A stretch of 64,000 bases of DNA from Pseudorhizobium banfieldiae (GTDB lineage Bacteria > Pseudomonadota > Alphaproteobacteria > Rhizobiales > Rhizobiaceae). The stretch's first letter is position 1. Every line of letters begins with the position of its first letter. A program made the position numbers and the translations under genes. The notes under the pieces were generated by a model that ran no database searches, was not told where the DNA came from, and was given only the letters and a program-made list of their open reading frames with translations. Positions 56,283-64,000 of the stretch are shown one piece after another. The stretch lies in the NCBI RefSeq assembly GCF_000967425.1, contig NZ_FO082820.1, positions 3,545,501-3,609,500 of the forward strand. Reading direction: 5' to 3'.

Positions 56283-56338
56283 TTGACAAACTGCAAAAAA
56301 TTTTCAGATTGCGCAAGAATTTTTCCGATGTTTACATC
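56283..56338 (+). promoter_or_regulatory. Candidate promoter and operator for the uronide operon
   Basis: A consensus TTGACA (56283-56288) is followed after 16-17 bases by a weak CAGATT/AGATTG -10. About 17 bases further lies the palindrome GATGT-TT-ACATC (56327-56338), a reasonable LacI-family operator placed at or just after the start of transcription. The stretch is much more AT-rich than its surroundings. Both assignments are by eye. Confidence 0.42.
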
Positions 56339-56392
56339 CGCCGCAGCCGGAGGAGGCGCCTGTCCGACATTGGACGGAGTGGGAGGATGCAC

Positions 56393-57493
56393 ATGCAAGG
56401 ATCGGCTGGAGAAATCCGCCGCAAGCTCGACCTGCTGGTCGCGGGGATGACCGGCCTGCGCCACGATGGTCGATTCGACGAACCCAATCTTGACGGTAGC
56501 GCAGGCGACTACATCTCCTTCGACAGCTGGGAATGGCCGCAGGGCGTCGGCCTCTACGGCCTCATCCGCCTTTGGCTGTTCACCGGCCGCCAGGACCTGA
56601 GGCAACTGGTCGAGGACTGGTACGCCGAACGAATCGGTGCCGGACTGCCCTCCCTCAACGTCAACACCACAGCACCTATGCTGGGCCTTTCCGTCCTGTG
56701 GCGGGAGACCCGTGATCCGCGCTGGCAGAAGCCGCTCGATTCCTGGGCGGACCGCGTGATGACCGAGATGGGACGAACGGAGGAAGGTGCCTTCGAGCAT
56801 CACGTCTCCGACAAGGTTAATCATCACGAATTATGGGATGATACGCTTTACATGGTGGCCCTGTTTCTCGCCTCCTACGGACAGGCAAGCGGTCGCCAGG
56901 AGCTCGTCGACGAGGCGGCGCGCCAGTTTCTCGTCCATGCCCGCTACCTTTCCGACCGCAAGACCGGCCTGTGGTTCCACGGCTGGACATTCGACGGTCG
57001 GCATAATTTCGCCGATGCCCGCTGGGCACGAGGCAATGCGTGGATCACTGCAGGCATTCTTGATCTGCTTGACTTGGCGGAGGTGGCGAGGCCCGTGAAG
57101 GATTTCCTTCTCGGTGTTCTCGTGGCGCAGGTGAATGCCCTGCTGCCGCTCCAGACAGGCTCCGGTGCGTGGCGGACGCTGCTCGACGATCCGACCTCCT
57201 ACGAGGAGATCTCTGCGACCGCGGGCATCGGCTACGGACTTCTCAAGGGGCATCGCTTGGGTTTGGGTACCGCGGAATGGCGCGTGGCGGGGCTAAAGGC
57301 CGTCGAGGCGGTACTGAACAATATCGATGAGACCGGTACAGTACTCAACGTCTCCTACGGCACGCGGATGGGTCACGACCTGCAGTTCTACAGGGACATT
57401 CCTCTCCAGCCGACCGGCTACGGGCAGGCGCTGTCCATCCTTTGCCTGTCAGAAGCCCTTCGGCACATCGATGCAGGAGTGCGGGCAACATGA
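56393..57493 (+). CDS. GH105-type unsaturated rhamnogalacturonyl/uronyl hydrolase
   Basis: A 366-residue (alpha/alpha)6-barrel glycoside hydrolase of the GH88/GH105 (YteR-like) type. It removes the 4,5-unsaturated uronic acid left at the end of oligosaccharides by polysaccharide lyases. The start at 56393 is favoured over the ATG six bases earlier because GGAGG then has a 6-base spacer. Motifs are EWPQGVGLYGLIRLW near residue 45, HHELWDDTLYMVALFLASYG near 145 (the family's catalytic Asp region), FHGWTFDGRHNFADARWARG near 195 and TSYEEISATAGIGYGLLKG near 265. There is no signal peptide, so it is cytoplasmic. The stop overlaps the kduI ATG. Confidence 0.9.
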   Translation: MQGSAGEIRRKLDLLVAGMTGLRHDGRFDEPNLDGSAGDYISFDSWEWPQGVGLYGLIRLWLFTGRQDLRQLVEDWYAERIGAGLPSLNVNTTAPMLGLSVLWRETRDPRWQKPLDSWADRVMTEMGRTEEGAFEHHVSDKVNHHELWDDTLYMVALFLASYGQASGRQELVDEAARQFLVHARYLSDRKTGLWFHGWTFDGRHNFADARWARGNAWITAGILDLLDLAEVARPVKDFLLGVLVAQVNALLPLQTGSGAWRTLLDDPTSYEEISATAGIGYGLLKGHRLGLGTAEWRVAGLKAVEAVLNNIDETGTVLNVSYGTRMGHDLQFYRDIPLQPTGYGQALSILCLSEALRHIDAGVRAT

Positions 57494-58326
57494 CAATGAA
57501 GATTCTCTACGGTGCAGGTCCGCAAGATGTCAAAGGCTACGATACCGAGCGGTTGCGTGCCGAGTTCCTGGTCGAGGATCTCTTTCGTCCAGACACTGTC
57601 AATTTTACTTATACCCATGTCGATCGGTTGATCGTCGGCGGCGCAGTTCCGGTATCGAAGACGCTAGAATTCGGTAGCGGCGAGGACGTCGGAACTCCCC
57701 ACCTCCTGTCCGCCCGCGAGATGGGCATCGTCAATCTAGGGGGCCCGGGCACCATCACCGTCGACGGCCAGAGCTTCGACCTCAGCAATCGCGACGTGCT
57801 CTATGTCGGCCGGGGCGCACGCCTACTGACCGCATCAAGCGTGTCGGCGGAGCGTCCAGCCCGCTTCTACATGAACTCTGTACCCGCCGGCGCTGACGTC
57901 CCGCACCGGCTCATCACGCAGGCGGAATCGAAGCCGCTTGACCTCGGGGACGCGCGGCGTTCCAACAAGCGTCAGCTGCGCATGTACATCCACCCGGAGG
58001 TCGCGCCGTCATGCCTTCTGCTGATGGGGATCACCGATCTCGCCGAGGGCAGCATCTGGAACACCATGCCTCCACACCTGCATGAGCGGCGCATGGAAGC
58101 CTATTGCTACTTCGACCTATCGGAGGAGGACCGGGTGATCCACCTGATGGGGCGGCCCGAGGAAACCCGGCATCTGATTGTTGCCGACGGGAATGCGGTG
58201 CTTTCGCCGGCCTGGTCGATCCACATGGGTGCCGGAACCGGGCCCTACGCCTTCGTCTGGGGAATGACCGGCGAGAACCAGGAATACAACGACGTGACAC
58301 CCGTCGCCCCTTCCGAATTGAAATGA
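57490..58326 (+). CDS. kduI: 5-dehydro-4-deoxy-D-glucuronate isomerase (KduI)
   Basis: A 278-residue double-stranded beta-helix (cupin-like) isomerase converting 5-keto-4-deoxyuronate to 2,5-diketo-3-deoxygluconate, the step directly after release of the unsaturated uronate by GH105. The zinc-site signature WNTMPPHLHERRMEAYCYFD lies near residue 195 (His-x-His-Glu). GAGTGPYAFVWGMTGENQEY is the family C-terminus. ATG at 57490 overlaps the previous stop (ATGA) and its own stop overlaps the next ATG. The usual next enzyme, KduD, is not in the window. Confidence 0.94.
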   Translation: MTMKILYGAGPQDVKGYDTERLRAEFLVEDLFRPDTVNFTYTHVDRLIVGGAVPVSKTLEFGSGEDVGTPHLLSAREMGIVNLGGPGTITVDGQSFDLSNRDVLYVGRGARLLTASSVSAERPARFYMNSVPAGADVPHRLITQAESKPLDLGDARRSNKRQLRMYIHPEVAPSCLLLMGITDLAEGSIWNTMPPHLHERRMEAYCYFDLSEEDRVIHLMGRPEETRHLIVADGNAVLSPAWSIHMGAGTGPYAFVWGMTGENQEYNDVTPVAPSELK

Positions 58327-60812
58327 GCGCGAAAGTGATGAACGCACAGACACACTGGATGCAGAAGGCGCTCAACCCTGGAGATCCGATCCGCTACTGG
58401 CAGTTGGGCACGCTCTCCGAAGAACGATTTGACGTGCCGGATGCACCGATGCAAGGGGAGATGGATCCCTTCTTCTTCCTCACCAAGGTGAAGAACTTCA
58501 TCCCACATGAGTATCCGTGCCGCACCCAGTTTGCGGAGACCTACCGTGACAAGCGGCCCGACGTGCGCGGCACCTTCGAAGCGTCCCGCTGGTGGCTGCC
58601 GTTCGACTCACCCCGCCTCGATCTTTCCGGCTTCTGGTTCCGCCCGACGCGGGTTGCGGCCTGGGCGCGGACGTATATCGAGGCAGATACCGCGGGAACT
58701 GCGGCGATCCGGCTCGGAACCTGCGGAGGCGCCGTCGTCTGGGTGAATGGTGAAGAGATCGGCTGGATGGCGCCCTACAGCCGCAATCTGGAAGCCAAGC
58801 AGGAGTTCGACCTGCCGCTCTCACAGGGGCTGAATGAGATCACCATATTCTTCGACGACCTCGCCGAACGCGACGCCCGCTACTTATTCCAGATGGACTA
58901 CCTTTCAGGTCCTGGCGCGCGCCTTTCTCTACCGGTTCCGGTGGCGGCTTCGGTGGCCGAAAGCCTGGAATCAGCGCTGGGTGGAATGCATTTCGACCGT
59001 CCCCACTATTTTAGCGGCGACATCGCGCTGAAGCTGGCGGCACCACTTCCCGTAGAGGTCCAGGTAAATGTCGCCATCGAAGGCGACTTCATGTCGACCG
59101 AACGTTTCGACCGCGACTTTGTCCTGGCGGCTGGCGCAACGGAGCTGAACATCGGTCCTTCGGAAGATTGCCCAGCCGATTTCCGTCATTTCCGTGTCAC
59201 GCTGGACGCCGGTGGCTTCGTCGCTTCCCGCTCGCTGGGCGTCGAGATCTGCCATGTCGCTCGTCAGGGAAGGGCGCCGGCAACTCTTTCCGGCCGGATC
59301 ACTGAAGCCTTGAACGAGGTTTCCGAACACTCGGAACGCGACACGGTACGTGCCTTCGCCCGTCTCGCGAGCGGCCGTGGCGGATCCGAGACCGACGCCA
59401 TGATCGAGGAGATTCTTCCCTCCATCGAAGACTGCCATGACTGCGCTGACTTCTCGCTGGTGCCGCTGATCTGGTCGAGGACGGTTTGGGGTGCAGACAT
59501 CGCCGACGCAACGCGGAGCCGGATCGACAATGCCATTCTCCATTATCGCTACTGGATGGACGAGCCTGGCAACGATGTTCAGTGGTATTTCTCTGAAAAC
59601 CACGCCCTGCTCTTCCACACCTCCGCTTATTTGGCCGGCCACCTGCTACCCGAGGCAACCTTCGTCCGCTCGGGGCGGATCGGCCGGGAGCAGAGCCGGA
59701 TCGGCGCGGAAAGGGTCAGGGCGTGGCTCGACCACTTCGAGAAATGGGAAATGGCGGAGTATAACTCCGCCCCCTACTTCCCGATCGACTTGAAGGGACT
59801 GACAGCCCTCGCCGCCCTTTCCCCGGATGTCGACATCGCCGAGCGGGCGAAAAGGGGGATCGTCCGGCTGTGCGAGGTCATTGCGCGCTCCGCCCATCAC
59901 GGCATGGTGACGGCGGCACAGGGCCGGTCCTATGAGCATACGCTCTGCGCCGGGCGGTCGCTGGAGCTTTCCGGTGTCGCGCGGCTTCTCTGGGGCAAAG
60001 GCTGGTACGGCCGGCGGGTGCACGCCCTCCCGCAACTGGCGGTCTGCCTGCGCGATCACGGCCTGCAGGTTCCTGCTGACCTGGAGGCTATCGCTGATCA
60101 CCAGTACGCAGCGCACCAGGAATGGCGCTTTGCCCAGGGCGAGAACCGCTTCGCGGCTCTCTACCATTACAAGGGCAAGCACTTCGCCATGGGGTCGGCG
60201 GTGCATTACCGCTGGGACGATTGGGGATACCAGGAAACCATTCTGCACCTGCGCCTCGGCGAAAGACCCGAGGCTGCGGTCTGGATCAACCATCCGGGCG
60301 AAACGATCCAGTTCGGCTACGGCCGGCCATCCTATTGGGGTGGCTGCGGCACTGTTCCACGGGTCCAGCAGTATCGTGGCCTCGCGGTGCTCGAGTTCAG
60401 GCTGAAGCCGGAACAGCCTGATTTTACCCATGCCTGGTTCCCGCAGGCGGAGTTTGACGAGGTGCGGGTCAAAGGCCGCTCCGCGCTCGCGGGAAGCGGG
60501 GGAGGAGCCGTCTTCCTGAAGGGCAGCAGCGATCTGCTCCCCGTTGAAGAAGGTCCGTCCGCGGGTAGCGAGCTACGACAGCACGGCCCGAAAACCCGCT
60601 GGATCGTGCGCATTTGCGAAGCCGAAGACCTGCAATCCGTTGGGGATCGCTTTTCTGCACTGGCAGTGACGGAGGGGGCGGACGATAGCTGGACAGTCGA
60701 GGATCCGGAATACGGCCCTGTCCGCTTCCTGGCGGACGGCTCGGTGGAGGCGGAGGGCCGGCGGCTGCTGCGAAGTGATTATACGGTCGCAGGCGACACC
60801 ATTATGATCTAA
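58323..60812 (+). CDS. Unrecognised 829-residue protein, candidate polysaccharide lyase/hydrolase of the uronide operon
   Basis: I cannot assign a family. The start overlaps the kduI stop (ATGA), so it is a firm operon member. No signal peptide is visible; it should act in the cytoplasm. Residues about 100-190 look like a galactose-binding/GH2-N type beta-sandwich (RVAAWARTYIEADTAGTAAI, VVWVNGEEIGWM, LSQGLNEITIFFDDLAERDA). The middle (about 340-640) is helical and resembles an (alpha/alpha)6 toroid, with WYFSENHALLFHTSAYLAG near residue 419 and EMAEYNSAPYFPIDLKGLTA near 478. The C-terminal 150-190 residues look beta-rich, as in PL8/PL12-type lyases. A role in cleaving imported uronide oligomers is inferred from context and architecture. 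Confidence 0.6.
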   Translation: MSAKVMNAQTHWMQKALNPGDPIRYWQLGTLSEERFDVPDAPMQGEMDPFFFLTKVKNFIPHEYPCRTQFAETYRDKRPDVRGTFEASRWWLPFDSPRLDLSGFWFRPTRVAAWARTYIEADTAGTAAIRLGTCGGAVVWVNGEEIGWMAPYSRNLEAKQEFDLPLSQGLNEITIFFDDLAERDARYLFQMDYLSGPGARLSLPVPVAASVAESLESALGGMHFDRPHYFSGDIALKLAAPLPVEVQVNVAIEGDFMSTERFDRDFVLAAGATELNIGPSEDCPADFRHFRVTLDAGGFVASRSLGVEICHVARQGRAPATLSGRITEALNEVSEHSERDTVRAFARLASGRGGSETDAMIEEILPSIEDCHDCADFSLVPLIWSRTVWGADIADATRSRIDNAILHYRYWMDEPGNDVQWYFSENHALLFHTSAYLAGHLLPEATFVRSGRIGREQSRIGAERVRAWLDHFEKWEMAEYNSAPYFPIDLKGLTALAALSPDVDIAERAKRGIVRLCEVIARSAHHGMVTAAQGRSYEHTLCAGRSLELSGVARLLWGKGWYGRRVHALPQLAVCLRDHGLQVPADLEAIADHQYAAHQEWRFAQGENRFAALYHYKGKHFAMGSAVHYRWDDWGYQETILHLRLGERPEAAVWINHPGETIQFGYGRPSYWGGCGTVPRVQQYRGLAVLEFRLKPEQPDFTHAWFPQAEFDEVRVKGRSALAGSGGGAVFLKGSSDLLPVEEGPSAGSELRQHGPKTRWIVRICEAEDLQSVGDRFSALAVTEGADDSWTVEDPEYGPVRFLADGSVEAEGRRLLRSDYTVAGDTIMI

Positions 60813-60824
60813 CGCATGCTAACC

Positions 60825-60845
60825 GGACGGAAGGAGGCTCCGTCC
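60825..60845 (+). other. Small hairpin upstream of the sugar-binding protein gene
   Basis: GGACGGA (60825-60831) pairs with TCCGTCC (60839-60845) around a 7-nt loop containing AGGAGG. The next gene's own ribosome site, GGGAGG at 60851-60856, lies just outside. It may shape translation of the binding protein or mark an mRNA processing point. Confidence 0.4.
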
Positions 60846-60863
60846 ACAAAGGGAGGAAATGAA

Positions 60864-62132
60864 ATGAAAACAACGTCGATGATCGCGGGGCTTGCCCTCG
60901 CACTCCTGACATCCACGGCCGCAGTCGCCGGCGATGTCCGCGTCATGTGGTACTCTGACGGGGTCGAGGGCGAGGTCATGAAGGATCTCGTCGATCGCTT
61001 CATGAAGGAGAACCCGGGGATCAACGTGATCCTCGACAATGTCGCCTACAGCGTCATTAAGGAGCAGCTGCCGGTGCAGTTGGAGGCCGGGAACGGCCCC
61101 GATATTGCACGGGTCACGGCCATCAAGGACCTCGCCCGCCACTGGCTCGACCTGCGGCCGCTGGTGAAGGATCCTGAATACTGGGACGAGAACTTCGGCG
61201 ACAAGGCCGATTGGATGCGCCCGGATGGCTCCGACCAGATCTCGGGCTTCATGACCCAGCTGACGCTGACAGGTGGCTTCGCCAACAAGACGCTTTTCGA
61301 TCAGGCGGGCGTCGAGGTCCCCGGACCTCAGGCGACCTGGGAGGAATGGGCGGAGGCGGCCAAGAAGGTGGCTGAAAGCCAGCAGGTCCCCTTCCCGATG
61401 GCGATCGACCGTTCGGGGCACCGAATCACGGCTCCCATGCTTTCCTATGGAGCGAACTATATCGGTGCGGACGGAAAACCTGCCCCGCTCGACCAGGGTG
61501 GCAAGGACTTCCTGAGCAAGTTCGTGGGCTGGACCGAAGACGGCACCTTTGCCAAGGACGTATGGGTTTCGGCCGCTGGCAATACCTATCGCGCTGCCGC
61601 GGATGACTTCATCAACGGCCAGCTCGCCTTCTACTATTCAGGCTCCTGGCAGGTCGCAAACCTCGCCACCAAGATCGGTGACGCCTTCGACTGGGTGGCA
61701 ACCGGCAGTCCCTGCGGTCCCGCAGCCTGCACCGGCATGCCCGGCGGCGCGGCGCTCGTTGCTGTGAAGTACACGAAGAACCCGCAAGAGGTTGCGACCT
61801 TCATGGACTGGATGGCGCGGGAGGAGATCGTCAAGGAGTTCTCCGAAAGGACACTCTTCCTGCCGGCCCACAAAGCGGTCGTGGAAAAGGGTGGCTTGAA
61901 CTTCCAGACCGACAACGAGCAGGCCAAGGCGGCACTCGGAACATTTGTCGAGGCCTCCAAGGCAACCTCCGAGACGGCATTGAAGCTCCCAGCCTGGCGC
62001 TGGGCCGACACCGTCTATGCGGCCATCGTAACCCGCATCGGCCAGACGCTTGCAGGGGAGCTTCCGCTTGAGGATGCTTTTGCCCGCATCGACGCCGACG
62101 TTGCGCAGAAGGTGAAGGACAGCGGTCTCTAG
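60864..62132 (+). CDS. Sugar ABC transporter substrate-binding protein (family 1)
   Basis: A 422-residue periplasmic binding protein. The start at 60864 has GGGAGG seven bases upstream. The signal peptide MKTTSMIAGLALALLTSTA is cleaved near AVAGD. The mature protein opens with VRVMWYSDGVEGEVMKDLVD and contains GNGPDIARVTAIKDLARHWL and the FINGQLAFYYSGSWQVANL segment typical of MalE-like family 1 proteins. SPCGPAACTGMPGG contains two cysteines that may form a disulphide. It probably binds an unsaturated or saturated uronide oligosaccharide, given the operon. A strong hairpin separates it from the permeases. Confidence 0.9.
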   Translation: MKTTSMIAGLALALLTSTAAVAGDVRVMWYSDGVEGEVMKDLVDRFMKENPGINVILDNVAYSVIKEQLPVQLEAGNGPDIARVTAIKDLARHWLDLRPLVKDPEYWDENFGDKADWMRPDGSDQISGFMTQLTLTGGFANKTLFDQAGVEVPGPQATWEEWAEAAKKVAESQQVPFPMAIDRSGHRITAPMLSYGANYIGADGKPAPLDQGGKDFLSKFVGWTEDGTFAKDVWVSAAGNTYRAAADDFINGQLAFYYSGSWQVANLATKIGDAFDWVATGSPCGPAACTGMPGGAALVAVKYTKNPQEVATFMDWMAREEIVKEFSERTLFLPAHKAVVEKGGLNFQTDNEQAKAALGTFVEASKATSETALKLPAWRWADTVYAAIVTRIGQTLAGELPLEDAFARIDADVAQKVKDSGL

Positions 62133-62189
62133 GATCGCTGAGGCCGCTACAGTTACGGCCCCTGTATCGTAAGAGTGGGGGCCTGAGCC

Positions 62190-62221
62190 ACTCCTCCTCT
62201 CCCGCGGGGAAGAGGAGGAGT
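62190..62221 (+). terminator. Stem-loop between binding-protein and permease genes
   Basis: ACTCCTCCTCT (62190-62200) pairs perfectly with AGAGGAGGAGT (62211-62221); the loop itself contains CCC/GGG that can extend the stem. There is no T-run. This position between a sugar-binding protein and its permeases is where malE-malF-type stabilising or attenuating hairpins occur, keeping binding protein in excess. Confidence 0.75.
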
Positions 62222-62256
62222 TGGGCCGCAGAGGTTTGGCGCGAAGAGGGCAAGAT

Positions 62257-63279
62257 ATGAACAGCAGCAAGCGGTCCGCGCCGTCGCAGTTCGGCGCCAT
62301 TGTGATGGCGCCGGTCAACGGTCTCATGACGCTTGTGGACATACCCTTGCGGGCGCTGCAGAGGCTGACCGGAATAACGGGAATGGCAGCCTTCTTCCTG
62401 ATGCCAAACATGCTGATCTTCGGCATATTCGTGTTGCTGCCGCTCGCCATCAACTTCGTCTATTCCATGAGCGGAGGGACGGCGCTGTTCCTGTCGGAAC
62501 GCAGTTTCGTGGGACTGGACCAGTACCAGCGCCTGTTTCAGTGCGGCTCCTACCTGGATCCGATGTCCTGCCAGGAAGACGCCTTCTGGACCGCCGTCCG
62601 GAACACGGCTTGGTTCGTCCTGCTTCAGGTTACACTGATGATCCTGCTGGCTCTGGCTACGGCTTTGATCCTCAACCGCGATCTGCGTGCCCGCTCCTTC
62701 TGGCGGGCGGTCTTTTTCTTTCCTGTCCTTCTCTCGCCTGTGGTGGTCGGCCTGATCTGGAAGTGGATCCTGCAACGCCAGGGGCTGCTGAATTTCGCCC
62801 TCTTCGAACTCGGGATGGAGCCGCACAACTGGCTCACGGACCGCACCTGGGCCTTTGCCGCAGCGGTGGGCGTGTCGATCTGGGCCCATATGGGCTTTTA
62901 CGCGCTCATCCTGCTCGCGGGCTTGCAGGCAATCCCGAAGGACCTTTACGAGGCCGCGGAAATGGACGGTACGAAGCCTGCGCGTGTCTTCTGGCGGATC
63001 ACGCTGCCGCTCCTGGCACCCAACCTACTGGTCGTCGTGGTGCTGGCGCTCATCAAGGCCGTCCAGGTGTTCGACGAGGTCTACGTCCTCACGGGCGGGG
63101 GGCCGGGCACGAGCACCCTCTACCTCACCCAGTACATCTACGAGACGGGATTTGCATCGCAGTTGCGCAATCCGGGCCTTGCGGCCGCTGCCTCCATCCT
63201 GATGGGACTGGTTCTGGTGGTGCTGACGCTGATCCAACTCGGCATTGGCCGCCGTTCGGAGGCGAAGGGGGAAAGATGA
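62257..63279 (+). CDS. Sugar ABC transporter permease (MalF-like)
   Basis: A 340-residue inner-membrane permease starting at 62257 (MNSSKRSAPSQFG), with GAAGAGGG upstream. The first helix after a ~50-residue cytoplasmic tail is FFLMPNMLIFGIFVLLPLAI. FFPVLLSPVVVGLIWKWIL near residue 160 and the EAA loop YEAAEMDGTKPARVFWRITL near 230 are the family signatures. A cysteine-containing periplasmic loop (FQCGSYLDPMSCQEDAFW) lies near residue 95. Its stop overlaps the start of the second permease (ATGATG). Confidence 0.93.
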   Translation: MNSSKRSAPSQFGAIVMAPVNGLMTLVDIPLRALQRLTGITGMAAFFLMPNMLIFGIFVLLPLAINFVYSMSGGTALFLSERSFVGLDQYQRLFQCGSYLDPMSCQEDAFWTAVRNTAWFVLLQVTLMILLALATALILNRDLRARSFWRAVFFFPVLLSPVVVGLIWKWILQRQGLLNFALFELGMEPHNWLTDRTWAFAAAVGVSIWAHMGFYALILLAGLQAIPKDLYEAAEMDGTKPARVFWRITLPLLAPNLLVVVVLALIKAVQVFDEVYVLTGGGPGTSTLYLTQYIYETGFASQLRNPGLAAAASILMGLVLVVLTLIQLGIGRRSEAKGER

Positions 63280-64000
63280 TGGGATCGGCGGCACGCTTCA
63301 TCTTCCGGCGCAGGGGCACAAGCGGAACCGGCAAGGGCTGGCACTGGACGGACATCGTGACCTGGGTCTGGCTCGTCGGTGGACTGCTGGTCATGTTCGG
63401 TCCGGCTGTATGGCTCGCATTCTCCTCTTTCAAGACGCCGGCGGCACTGGCCGAATTTCCGCCCACGATCCTGCCCTACGTGACGCAACAGGTAACCGTC
63501 GAGGGTTACGACAAGCCACTTGCCCTCTATGAGGCAGCCATGCCGGATGGGAGCACCCGCGTGCTGGCCGAAGTCCGTCGCATCGGCATCGTCAGCCAGA
63601 TGGTCAATCCGCAGGCGCCGGGAGAGATCATCAAGGTGAACATCGCCGACCGGAAACCGGTGCGCACAATGTCCCTTGCGACAGAGAACTACACGCAACC
63701 CTTCGTGCAATTCGACTTCGTCCAGTATCTCTGGAATTCCGTCTTCGTCACCGTCATGGCGACACTGATTACCCTTGTCGTAAACTCCATGGCAGCCTTT
63801 GCGCTCTCGAAATATGAGTTCCGCGGCCGCACGTTGGCGATGCTGGTGATCCTTGCGACCCTGATGGTGCCGCTATCGGTGATCATGGTGCCGCTCTACT
63901 CGATCATCTCGTCGATGGGGCTCTTCAACAACCTCTGGGGTGTGATCCTGCCAACGGTAGCGACGCCGACCGGCGTCTTCATCCTGCGGCAGTACATGCT
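63276..64000 (+). CDS. Sugar ABC transporter permease (MalG-like), truncated by window end
   Basis: The first ~241 residues of the second permease. It starts at 63276, overlapping the previous stop. The first helix IVTWVWLVGGLLVMFGPAVW leads to FSSFKTPAALAEFPPTILP. It is then unusual in carrying a periplasmic insert of roughly 75 residues (about residues 60-135) before YLWNSVFVTVMATLITLVVN. AAFALSKYEFRGRTLAMLVI and the start of the following helices are canonical MalG family. The EAA loop lies beyond the window. An ATPase gene would be expected further downstream or elsewhere. Confidence 0.92.
   Translation, partial: MMGSAARFIFRRRGTSGTGKGWHWTDIVTWVWLVGGLLVMFGPAVWLAFSSFKTPAALAEFPPTILPYVTQQVTVEGYDKPLALYEAAMPDGSTRVLAEVRRIGIVSQMVNPQAPGEIIKVNIADRKPVRTMSLATENYTQPFVQFDFVQYLWNSVFVTVMATLITLVVNSMAAFALSKYEFRGRTLAMLVILATLMVPLSVIMVPLYSIISSMGLFNNLWGVILPTVATPTGVFILRQYM

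Noticed and set aside
56267-56827. N-terminal extension of the LacI regulator by about 187 codons
   Set aside because: It overlaps the divergent GH105 gene; the helix-turn-helix must be near the N-terminus and a good ribosome site precedes the ATG at 56266.
58104-58322. Longer start for the 829-residue protein inside kduI
   Set aside because: The extension is an out-of-frame reading of kduI; the ATGA overlap at 58323 matches the coupling seen at the previous junction.
1-64000. tRNA, rRNA, insertion sequences, integrases or attachment-site repeats
   Set aside because: None could be recognised on either strand; no gene resembles a transposase or integrase and no long direct repeats flank the denitrification island.

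Overview
The window reads as high-GC chromosomal or large-replicon DNA of an alphaproteobacterium, most likely Rhizobiaceae (inference). Support comes from a trifunction-less PutA paired with a divergent Lrp-type PutR, a fused SecDF, a compact nnrU-norEFCBQD-hemN-nnrS-nirKV-nnrR denitrification cluster of the rhizobial type, and a very long poly-HAMP hybrid kinase. No rRNA, tRNA, insertion sequence, phage gene or CRISPR array was seen.

Layout. (1) 1-7943: the tail of an M20 amidohydrolase (+), then a leftward run encoding a second M20 amidohydrolase, a class III aminotransferase, a cardiolipin-synthase-like PLD protein, an endonuclease/exonuclease/phosphatase-family protein, a ketoglutarate-semialdehyde-type aldehyde dehydrogenase and a threonine/serine dehydratase. 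(2) 8419-13812: a complete dppABCDF dipeptide ABC importer, with a stem-loop between the binding-protein gene and the permeases. Together, regions 1 and 2 suggest uptake and breakdown of peptides or N-acyl amino acids. (3) 13813-21340: pbpC and an alpha-2-macroglobulin gene, a classic periplasmic defence/repair pair. (4) 21431-27508: SCP2-type thiolase, a small hypothetical gene, secDF with a clear terminator, a YqaA-like protein lacking an obvious AUG start, and an iron-dependent alcohol dehydrogenase. (5) 27601-31891: putA and its divergent regulator putR.

(6) 31895-46989: the denitrification island. It encodes copper nitrite reductase (NirK, NirV), cytochrome c-dependent nitric oxide reductase (NorC, NorB) with its assembly and accessory proteins (NorE, NorF, NorQ, NorD), NnrS, NnrU, anaerobic haem synthesis (HemN), the regulator NnrR, and a poorly known satellite operon (two DUF2249 proteins, a COX1-like membrane protein, a DUF59 protein). 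Six TTG-N8-CAA boxes fall in its four promoter-bearing gaps, which makes the island look like a self-contained NnrR regulon. No nitrate or N2O reductase gene is in view, so the visible part takes nitrite to N2O.

(7) 47009-55127: a two-gene signalling operon. The first gene encodes a soluble 2127-residue hybrid kinase whose N-terminal half is an 11-unit, exactly 276-bp tandem HAMP-linker array, followed by GAF, kinase and three receiver domains. The second encodes a receiver-kinase-receiver protein whose first receiver lacks the conserved lysine. (8) 55205-64000: a LacI-type regulator divergent from an unsaturated-uronide utilisation operon (GH105 hydrolase, KduI, an unrecognised 829-residue cytoplasmic protein, and a sugar ABC importer cut by the window end). 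The 829-residue protein is the best candidate for a previously undescribed enzyme here.
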